Assembly (NCBI GenBank): GCA_964439745.1
Contig: CAYTQK010000001.1
Span: forward strand, 1-40,512
Source: CAYTQK01 sp964439745
GTDB lineage: Bacteria; Desulfobacterota; Desulfobacteria; Desulfobacterales; Desulfosudaceae
DNA length: 40,512 nt
Direction of reading: 5' to 3'
The notes below the pieces were generated by a model. It ran no database searches. It saw only the letters and a program-made list of their open reading frames with translations, and had not been told where the DNA came from. The position numbers and the translations under genes are program-made. This document shows positions 34,290 through 40,512 of this stretch, in pieces; the first letter of the stretch is position 1; each line of letters opens with the position of its first letter.

Positions 34290-36989
34290 ATGCTTTCCCC
34301 ATACCGGATAAACAGCCATAATGATCGACGCAACCGGCCCGGCCACTTTCGGACACTGCCCCGGCCTACCCTGTTCCTCTGCCTGATCCTGGTAATGGTC
34401 ATCGTGCTGCCCATTGCCCGCGCGGCCGCAGAACAGCCGGACCCGCCCCAGCCGCTGGAACCGAATTATTCGCTGCTGGAGAGATCGCTGGACAAGGTTA
34501 GTGCCGCCGAAGAAAAACGGCTGGCCGACCTGGCCGCGCACCAGGAAAGGCTGCACCGGTCCCGCTCCTCGTTCCAGGAGTGGCTGAACGCCTATAAGCT
34601 GCAGCTATCGGCCTTTCGCAATTTCATGGCCCTGTCCGAATATGACGAATACGAGATGCGCCAATCCGGCCAGAAGCTGCAGGCTGCCCTGAACCATCTT
34701 CAGGGCCGGAAGAGCGGATACAGCGAAGCCATGGCCGAACTGGAAAAGCAGCAGCGTTCGGTGAAAAAACGGCTGGCTTTATATCAACAGGAAAAGACGG
34801 CCCTGCGGTCTCAGCCGGACCGAAAAGTGACCATCCGCGTCCTTTTGCAGAAAAAAGTGAACGCCGTCCTGGATCTGCTGGCCCTTCAGGATGAGAAGAT
34901 TGACAAAATTCTGGAAATTTACAGGCAGCGACAGACAGACCTCGAAACCCTGTACCAGTCATACCAGGCGGTTGACAGCCAGTTTGCAGAACAGGCCGAC
35001 CGCCAGACCCGGCGCTGGTTCCGGGAAAAAACGTCCAGTCCGCTGCATCGTTTTGACAGCCAGCAAATGCGCACAGAGGCCCTCCGGCTGGCCGAGGAAA
35101 TACATTTACTTCGCGACGCCTTCACCCTGCAGGCCCATGCCGTTCCGGACCAGCAGCAGTATAGCAGGTTCGTATTGACCTTTGTGCTGCTTCTCGCAGC
35201 GCTGATGGCCGGTCTGCTCCTGCTCCATCGGTCGCTGCGGCGGCGGCGCGATGCGGCCTGGGAAACCGGATATTTCTGGCAGTATCTCATCTTTCGGATG
35301 CTGCGCCGCGCGCTGCTGATGCTGGGCGCAATCCTGTTTATCTATTTTTACCCGGTTCCGGCGGAATACCGTATCACCCCCTTTTTTATCCTGATGAACC
35401 TGATCGCCGGCATGCTGCTGGTGATGCTGCCGATCCGCTGGGGCATTAATTATATCCGGGTCATGTCCCTGAAGGCCGAATCCTTCTTGTTTTTCTTTCC
35501 CACCGGCCTGTTACGGATACTGCTCTATGGCCTGCTTTTTTTCGGCACCATATACGCGGTCCTGGTCTGGGGACTCGGCGACAGCGCCCTGCTGGCCGGT
35601 CTCTGGCGGCTGGCCACGGAAGCGGCCGTATTGCTGTGGAGCATCGTCTTCTGGAACCGCTTTTTTCGCCAGCCCGACCAGGCAGCGCCCGCCTGGTGGA
35701 AGGCCATCAAGCCGGTGCTGCCGGTGGCGGGATATGGCTTTATCCTTTTCGGATTCTTCTGCGAACTGCTGGGATACGGCGGCCTGGCCTTTTTCTGGTT
35801 TCGCTCCTGGATTCTGACCCTGGCCGTGCTGATGTGGGCCGGCATCCTCTTCATGCTGTTAAAAGAGATCGACGCCTCCATCATCACCCCCCTGTCGGAA
35901 GAAACCATTGAGGCGGAAAGCGAGGCAGGGGAGGAGGAAGAGGATGAAGAAACATCCACCCCCGTTAAATGGCTGATCATCCGCCTGTGCAAAATTATCC
36001 TGCTGATTGTCACCATCCTGGCGGTGCCGGCCGCCTGGGGCGGCCGCAAAACCATGCTGATGGAGATGCTGATTGCGGTCAATTACCAGCTGACGCTCGG
36101 CAAATTCCAGATCAGCCTGCTGGATGTCATAGCCGCGCTGTTGTTCCTCCTGGTACTTCATACCCTGGTGACGCTGCTGAAACGGATTCTGAAAGAGAAT
36201 ATCCTGGCCCGGCGGCACGTGGAACCGGGCCTGCAGGAATCCATCGTGACCATTACCGGCTACCTGCTCTGGATCATCGGCCTGTTCATTGTCCTGCGCA
36301 TCGTCGGGATCAGCGCCGCTTCCCTGACGGTGCTTTTCGGGGCCATCGGTATCGGACTGGGCTTCGGCCTGCAAAATATTTTCAACAATTTTGTCAGCGG
36401 CATCATCCTGCTCTTTGAGCGGCCCATCAAGGTCGGAGATGTCATTGAAATCAACGGCATCTGGGGCACGGTGCGAAAAATCAACGTGCGCTCCACCCAG
36501 GTGCGCACCTACGACAATGCCGAGCTGATTATTCCCAACTCCGATTTTATCAGCCAGCAGTTGACCAACTGGAGTTTCAGAGACGCCCGGGTCCGGCGCC
36601 AGATCGTGGTCGGAGTGGCCTACGGTTCCGACACCCAGCTGGTCAAAGAAACCCTCTTCAATATCGCCTACAATCATCCCCAGGTTTACAAGCGCCCCCA
36701 TCCGGAAGTCCTATTCGAGGATTTCGGGGACAGCGCCCTGATATTCAAGCTGCGTCTCTGGGCCAGCATCCAATATTTTTTAAGAGTGGAAACCGACATC
36801 CGCTTTGAAATCGACCGGCAGTTTCGAAAACTGGGCATCACCATCCCCTTTCCCCAGCGGGATGTATATATCAAGGAAGCCGGCACCGGGGGTGCCCGGC
36901 CTCTTTCCCCGGGAGATGATAGCGACAGCCGCCCGGACTCCGGGGATGGACCGGAGCTGTCGCAGGATAGCGACGCAGACGGCGAATAA
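34290..36989 (+). CDS. Large MscS-family mechanosensitive channel (MscK/YbdG-like architecture)
   Basis: An 899-residue inner-membrane channel. Residues about 26-46 form a signal or first membrane segment, about 60-290 form a long charged, coiled-coil-rich periplasmic region, and from about 290 several membrane spans follow. The pore helix and beta domain are the family signature: VLFGAIGIGLGFGLQNIFNN (about residues 680-699), then FERPIKVGDVIEINGIWGTV (about 709-728) and NAELIIPNSDFISQQLTNWS (about 745-764). The cytoplasmic domain continues to about 870. A strongly acidic segment (EAESEAGEEEEDEETSTP, about 540-557) separates the membrane groups, and the C-terminal tail is also acidic and low-complexity. 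The channel would open under membrane tension and release solutes. The ATG at 34290 has only a weak GAGAAG three bases upstream, so the start is less certain. Confidence 0.92.
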   Translation: MLSPYRINSHNDRRNRPGHFRTLPRPTLFLCLILVMVIVLPIARAAAEQPDPPQPLEPNYSLLERSLDKVSAAEEKRLADLAAHQERLHRSRSSFQEWLNAYKLQLSAFRNFMALSEYDEYEMRQSGQKLQAALNHLQGRKSGYSEAMAELEKQQRSVKKRLALYQQEKTALRSQPDRKVTIRVLLQKKVNAVLDLLALQDEKIDKILEIYRQRQTDLETLYQSYQAVDSQFAEQADRQTRRWFREKTSSPLHRFDSQQMRTEALRLAEEIHLLRDAFTLQAHAVPDQQQYSRFVLTFVLLLAALMAGLLLLHRSLRRRRDAAWETGYFWQYLIFRMLRRALLMLGAILFIYFYPVPAEYRITPFFILMNLIAGMLLVMLPIRWGINYIRVMSLKAESFLFFFPTGLLRILLYGLLFFGTIYAVLVWGLGDSALLAGLWRLATEAAVLLWSIVFWNRFFRQPDQAAPAWWKAIKPVLPVAGYGFILFGFFCELLGYGGLAFFWFRSWILTLAVLMWAGILFMLLKEIDASIITPLSEETIEAESEAGEEEEDEETSTPVKWLIIRLCKIILLIVTILAVPAAWGGRKTMLMEMLIAVNYQLTLGKFQISLLDVIAALLFLLVLHTLVTLLKRILKENILARRHVEPGLQESIVTITGYLLWIIGLFIVLRIVGISAASLTVLFGAIGIGLGFGLQNIFNNFVSGIILLFERPIKVGDVIEINGIWGTVRKINVRSTQVRTYDNAELIIPNSDFISQQLTNWSFRDARVRRQIVVGVAYGSDTQLVKETLFNIAYNHPQVYKRPHPEVLFEDFGDSALIFKLRLWASIQYFLRVETDIRFEIDRQFRKLGITIPFPQRDVYIKEAGTGGARPLSPGDDSDSRPDSGDGPELSQDSDADGE

Positions 36990-37137
36990 AAAAAGCGTTG
37001 CCGGAAAAACCCGCGCCCTGGATTGCGAACGATGGACCGAGCCCCGCGGCCTGTATTGTTTCAGCGAAAAACAAGGCCAAAGCGATCAAACACACCTAAT
37101 CAAAGGTACGTTTACCTTGTAACCGGCAGGTGATCAC

Positions 37138-38115
37138 GTGCATATCGATATTCTGGCTACAGAATCCCTGGGCGTGCGCGGTCTGTGCTGCGCCGTGCGA
37201 ACCCGGCAGGGCCGTTTCCTGATCGACCCCGGCCTGGCCCTGGGCTTCATCCGGGAGGGCCTGCCTCCCCACCCGATCCAGGTGGCCGCCGGGGAAACCG
37301 CTGCCCGCCGCATCGTCCGGCACCTGGCCGCAGCCACGGATGTAATTTTTTCCCATTTTCACGGGGACCATGTGCCCCTGGCCGAGGCCAACCCCTACCA
37401 GTTGCCCCTGGCCGAGGTGGCCCCCCTGCTGCGCCGCCCCCGCCTGTGGGCCAAGGACACCCGGGGCGAACCGGCCGGGTTTGCCGCCCGAGAACGGGCC
37501 ATTGCCGCCGCGGCCGGGCAACCCCTGCGCCGCTGCCAAGCTTCCCGCACCGGCTGCCTGACCTTTTCCGACGCCATGCCTCATGGCAATCCCCAGTCCG
37601 GGCTGGGGCAGGTCATGATGACCCGGATCGAGGAAGACGACCAGGTGTTTGTCCATGCTTCCGATATCCAGCTGCTGGACAATGAACCGATTGAACAGAT
37701 TGCGGACTGGCATCCCACGATCCTGCTGGTAAGCGGTCCGCCCCTCTACCGGCATCTCCATCCGGCAGAAGTCACAGCCGCCGCCAACCGCGTCCGCCGG
37801 CTGGCGCGCCGCCTGAACTGCTGCCTTATTGATCACCACCTGCTGCGAAGCCGGGAGGGAATCCGCTGGCTGGATGACCTGCACCGGGAAACCGCCGGGG
37901 TGGTCTGCTGCGCCGCTGATTATGCCGGTCAGCCGCGCCGCCTGCTGGAAGCCGACCGCAGCCGCTTGTACGCCGACCATCCGGTCAGCGAAAACTGGCA
38001 TGACAGGTATCAGCGCCGCAAGCTGAGCCTGCCGGCCGGGACAGGCGATCCCGGCCCAGCGGCCGAACCACTGCCCATGCCGCCCGCCGGCCACAAGGAT
38101 CAACACACCGCATGA
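37138..38115 (+). CDS. Metallo-beta-lactamase-fold hydrolase, UPF0282-like
   Basis: A 325-residue protein with the metal-binding motif FSHFHGDHV (about residues 70-78). A further metal-site pair is AMPHGNPQSGLGQVMMTRI (about 145-163) and FVHASDIQLL (about 170-179), and a late HH pair appears in CLIDHHLLRS (about 230-239). The start MHIDILATESLGVRGLCCAV and the overall layout match a group of metallo-beta-lactamase proteins that I recall as UPF0282, found mainly in archaea. The substrate is unknown. The GTG start at 37138 is supported by AGGTG five bases upstream. The stop codon overlaps the ATG of the next gene (ATGA at 38112-38115), showing translational coupling with the four-cysteine protein. 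The 148-base gap before it holds a small inverted repeat, AAGGTA/TACCTT, near 37103-37118. Confidence 0.82.
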   Translation: MHIDILATESLGVRGLCCAVRTRQGRFLIDPGLALGFIREGLPPHPIQVAAGETAARRIVRHLAAATDVIFSHFHGDHVPLAEANPYQLPLAEVAPLLRRPRLWAKDTRGEPAGFAARERAIAAAAGQPLRRCQASRTGCLTFSDAMPHGNPQSGLGQVMMTRIEEDDQVFVHASDIQLLDNEPIEQIADWHPTILLVSGPPLYRHLHPAEVTAAANRVRRLARRLNCCLIDHHLLRSREGIRWLDDLHRETAGVVCCAADYAGQPRRLLEADRSRLYADHPVSENWHDRYQRRKLSLPAGTGDPGPAAEPLPMPPAGHKDQHTA

Positions 38116-38327
38116 AAAACCAGCCCGCCCCCCGGCCCTGCAAATGGTACCCGGTCTGCCCCATGAAAAGGTTTACCGAAGAGGGACGACTTGACCGCCG
38201 CTGGATAGAGGCGTATTGTCTGAAGGGCAACCGGGACTGTGTGCGGTTCCAGATGGAGGAAAAAGGACAGTATCATCCGGACAATATGCTGCCGGATGGC
38301 ACCATTGATCCCGGGCTGCCAGCCTGA
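38112..38327 (+). CDS. Small conserved-looking four-cysteine protein
   Basis: A 71-residue hydrophilic protein with four cysteines: C10, C16, C36 and C43. The two pairs are C-x5-C in PCKWYPVCP and C-x6-C in YCLKGNRDCVRF, a plausible metal or iron-sulfur site. The remainder, KGQYHPDNMLPDGTIDPGL, is a conserved-looking tail. I recall similar short proteins in methanogens and sulfate reducers but know no function. The ATG overlaps the stop codon of the metallo-beta-lactamase gene by four bases (ATGA). It is not a typical precursor peptide: it is not a leader-core arrangement and has no repeated or glycine-rich core. A partner or cofactor role with the upstream hydrolase is an inference. Confidence 0.8.
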   Translation: MKNQPAPRPCKWYPVCPMKRFTEEGRLDRRWIEAYCLKGNRDCVRFQMEEKGQYHPDNMLPDGTIDPGLPA

Positions 38328-38373
38328 CTGCGGTCCCGGGAACAAAGTTTTTTCGATTTGCGGACAAAGGACA

Positions 38374-40257
38374 TTGACACATCCTCCCGGAAACATACGG
38401 CCGACCGGCGGTATTGCCCTGGTCTCCGCGCCCTGGCCCATGTTCAGCCGGCCTTCGATTCAGCTGGGCGCGCTGAAGGCCTATCTGCGGGCCCAGCTGC
38501 CGCAGGTGCCGGTCACCGCGCACCATTTTTTCCTGGAGGCGGCCGCGGCCGTCGGCTATCCCCTTTACCGCCTTCTGGCCAGGGAAACCTGGCTGGCCGA
38601 AAGCGTCTACGCCGCCCTACTGTATCCGGAGCAGCGCGAGTCCGCCGCCCGCCTGTTTGCCCGGCAGGCCGGGCGATTTCCGGAACTGCGGAGCCAGGAT
38701 TTCGACGCCCTGGTCCGCCGGGTGGATGCCGCCAGCGAAGCCTTCATCCGGCGGACGGAGTGGCGCACCCTGCTGCTGGCAGGCTTTTCCATCTGCTTGT
38801 GCCAGTTAACCGCCTCTTTATATCTCATGCGCCGGATCCGGGCGGCAGCGCCGGACCTGGTGCTGGTGGCCGGCGGCGCCATCGGCGGAGAAGCCACGGC
38901 CGCTGACCTGCTGCACGTCTTTCCGGAAATCGACCTGATCATCCTCGGCGAAGGCGAACTGCCGCTGACCCGCCTGGCCGATCATCTTTCCGCCGGCGGC
39001 AGCCTCCGGGAACTGTCCGATTTTCCCGGTATCATGGACCGGCACCGGCCTCAGCGCAAAAGCGACCGGCCGCGCGCTTTTTCCCAGCTGCCCGACCTGG
39101 GACCGCTGCCCATGCCCGATTACACGGATTACTTTGCGGCCATGAAGGACCTGCCGCCGGGCCAGCGCTTCTTTGCGACGCTGCCGGTGGAATCCTCCCG
39201 CGGCTGCTGGTGGCGCGGCAGGCAACCGTCCGGTGCGCACAGCTTTCGCGGCTGCGCCTTCTGCAACCTGAACAACCAGTGGCAGGGATACCGGGTCAAA
39301 CCGGCTGCCCGGGTGGTCGCCGAAGTCGACCGGCTCACCGCCGCCCACCGGGTACTTTCCGTGGCCTTCATGGACAACGCCCTGCCCCCCCAAAAAAGCC
39401 GCTCCCTGTTTCAGGCCCTGGCCGACCAGGGCAAAGACCTGCAGTGTTTCGCCGAGCTGCGGGCGACCACCTCGCCGGAGACCCTGGCCAGTCTCCGGGC
39501 GGCCGGCATGTCCGAGGTCCAGATCGGCATCGAAGCCCTGAGCACGCGCCTGCTCCGGAAACTCAACAAGGGCACCACCGCCATGGACAACCTGGCCGCC
39601 ATGAAATACTGCCAGGCCCTGGGCATCAAGAACCTGGCCAACCTGATCATCCATTTTCCCGGCAGCGACGAGGAGGATGTGGCCGAGACCCTGCGCACCC
39701 TGCGTTATGCCCGGTTTTTTCAGCCCCTGCGGATAGTCCACTTCTGGCTGGGCCGGCACAGCCCGGTCGCCGAACATCCCCGGGACTTCGGCCTCACGGC
39801 GGTGTTCAACCATCCTTTTTACCGGTATTTATTTCCCGAACAAATCGTCCGCCAGGTTCGTTTTCCCCTCCTGGACTACCGCGGCGACAAGCAGGTCCAG
39901 CGCAAATTGTGGCAGCCGGTGGTCCGGGCGGTCAAACAATGGCAGGACACCTATCCCCGCCTGCGTAGTGCGGCCGGGGACGGCCCCATCCTGACCTGCC
40001 GGGATGGTAAAGACTTTCTGCTCCTGCGGGAGCAGCGGCTCGAAGAGGGGCCGGCCAACCACCGGCTGGAAGCCGCCTCCCGCCAGATTTATCTCTTCTG
40101 CGACCGGCCGCGGCCGGTGGAAGAAGTCTGTCAGCATTTTTCCCCGCTGCCGGCCGACCGCGTCCGGGCTTTTCTGGCCATGATGGCCGACAAGGACCTG
40201 ATGTATGAAGCGGACGGACAGGTGCTCAGCCTGGCCGTGCCGGAAACACATCGATAG
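38374..40257 (+). CDS. B12-binding radical SAM enzyme of the RiPP-maturation C-methyltransferase type
   Basis: About 627 residues. The N-terminal cobalamin-binding domain starts GIALVSAPWPMFSRPSIQLG (about residues 12-31) and includes DLVLVAGGAIGGEATAAD (about 163-180) and LIILGEGELPLTRLADHL. The radical SAM core opens VESSRGCWW (about 272-280). The cluster cysteines are C278, C294 and C297, giving C-x15-C-x2-C, whereas related enzymes that I recall have C-x7-C-x2-C, so an insertion of about eight residues is present. The helix DVAETLRTLRYARFFQPLRI and a small C-terminal wing domain (about 560-620) follow. This class methylates unactivated carbons in peptides, but no precursor peptide is visible here. 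The start is uncertain: TTG at 38374 (AAAGGA just upstream) avoids overlapping the small four-cysteine gene, and no ATG or GTG is suitable. It follows that gene by 46 bases. Confidence 0.8.
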   Translation: MTHPPGNIRPTGGIALVSAPWPMFSRPSIQLGALKAYLRAQLPQVPVTAHHFFLEAAAAVGYPLYRLLARETWLAESVYAALLYPEQRESAARLFARQAGRFPELRSQDFDALVRRVDAASEAFIRRTEWRTLLLAGFSICLCQLTASLYLMRRIRAAAPDLVLVAGGAIGGEATAADLLHVFPEIDLIILGEGELPLTRLADHLSAGGSLRELSDFPGIMDRHRPQRKSDRPRAFSQLPDLGPLPMPDYTDYFAAMKDLPPGQRFFATLPVESSRGCWWRGRQPSGAHSFRGCAFCNLNNQWQGYRVKPAARVVAEVDRLTAAHRVLSVAFMDNALPPQKSRSLFQALADQGKDLQCFAELRATTSPETLASLRAAGMSEVQIGIEALSTRLLRKLNKGTTAMDNLAAMKYCQALGIKNLANLIIHFPGSDEEDVAETLRTLRYARFFQPLRIVHFWLGRHSPVAEHPRDFGLTAVFNHPFYRYLFPEQIVRQVRFPLLDYRGDKQVQRKLWQPVVRAVKQWQDTYPRLRSAAGDGPILTCRDGKDFLLLREQRLEEGPANHRLEAASRQIYLFCDRPRPVEEVCQHFSPLPADRVRAFLAMMADKDLMYEADGQVLSLAVPETHR

Positions 40258-40411
40258 GATTTTGGTCTTTGTCCACTCCCCCTCTGATTTTTACACAAAT
40301 TTAACAGCTTTCTAAACGATTTTTAATTTTCGCGGCCATAAAATAGAACCGTGACAGCGACGGCTTTCGGCGCGCTGGCAGGCAGTGCAAATGTCGAAAA
40401 GAGGTGATTTC

Positions 40412-40512
40412 ATGATAAATTCCCTGAAGGCGGATCTTCACGTCCACTCCCGTTTCTCTACCCGGCCCCCCTACTGGGTGCTGCAAAAACCCGGCTGCGC
40501 GGAGAGTTATGT
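40412..40512 (+). CDS. PHP-domain protein, 5' end only
   Basis: The first 33 codons of a gene cut by the right edge. The N-terminus ADLHVHSRFSTRPPYWVLQK carries the metal-binding D-x-H-x-H start of PHP-domain phosphoesterases. The following W-V-L segment matches, as I recall, PHP proteins fused to a glycosyltransferase in sulfate reducers. AGAGGTG lies six bases before the ATG. The 154-base gap before it is AT-rich, with TAAAAT (40339-40344) as a possible -10 element but no convincing -35. Confidence 0.75.
   Translation, partial: MINSLKADLHVHSRFSTRPPYWVLQKPGCAESY

Noticed and set aside
38112..38327. The 71-residue four-cysteine protein as a RiPP precursor for the neighbouring B12 radical SAM enzyme.
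   Set aside because: It overlaps and is coupled to the hydrolase instead, its cysteines are spread as two metal-site-like pairs, and it lacks a leader-core organisation.
38239..38373. An ATG start at 38239 for the B12 radical SAM enzyme.
   Set aside because: The extra N-terminus would overlap the four-cysteine gene in another frame and reads as non-conserved, Cys/Pro-rich sequence before the normal B12-domain start.

Overview
The window is about 40.5 kb of GC-rich bacterial chromosome that is almost fully coding, with no tRNA, rRNA, CRISPR array or insertion sequence that I could see. The gene content points to a strictly anaerobic member of the Desulfobacterota (sulfate-reducer or syntroph type). 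The reasons are an IscA/HesB-like protein with an in-frame TGA read as selenocysteine, several acyl-CoA ligases and acyl-CoA dehydrogenases, a branched-chain-amino-acid-type (Liv) ABC transporter linked to an acyl-CoA synthetase, pyruvate phosphate dikinase, two radical SAM enzymes, and a metallo-beta-lactamase protein of a type I recall from archaea. The taxonomic call is an inference.

Layout. 1-2605: a divergent pair, an RNase II/R-type exoribonuclease (cut by the left edge) and a macro-domain ADP-ribose hydrolase; both start codons lie at the predicted transcription starts. 2606-3351: the selenoprotein with its own promoter, structured leader, SECIS-like hairpin and strong terminator. 3461-4756: a crotonase-fold protein and a nitroreductase. 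4845-11898: a livM-livH-livK-livG-livF-acyl-CoA synthetase operon; the binding-protein gene is flanked by stem-loops. 11895-12155: a probable remnant of a phosphoribosyltransferase. 12444-15683: a ribosome-hibernation factor fused to a cold-shock domain, a radical SAM protein of unknown role and a small heat-shock protein, separated by strong bidirectional terminators. 15839-20825: pyruvate phosphate dikinase, a small BRO-N-like protein and a two-domain kinase-like protein.

21089-29893 is the most distinctive part. A GMC oxidoreductase is divergent from a five-gene run: SCPx-type thiolase, nitroreductase, a fusion of a two-cluster ferredoxin with an acyl-CoA ligase, a full acyl-CoA dehydrogenase, and an acyl-CoA dehydrogenase-like partner that has lost the usual catalytic glutamate motif. 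Together these could activate, oxidise and cleave an unidentified carboxylic acid, possibly through a heteromeric dehydrogenase. 30099-36989 holds a 1375-residue multi-pass envelope protein that looks internally duplicated, followed by a large MscS-type channel. 37138-40257 holds a metallo-beta-lactamase protein, a 71-residue four-cysteine protein overlapping it by four bases, and a B12-binding radical SAM enzyme with unusual cysteine spacing. The window ends in the first 33 codons of a PHP-domain protein.

All functions come from reading motifs in the translated sequence. No database search was run, so family assignments rest on recalled signatures.
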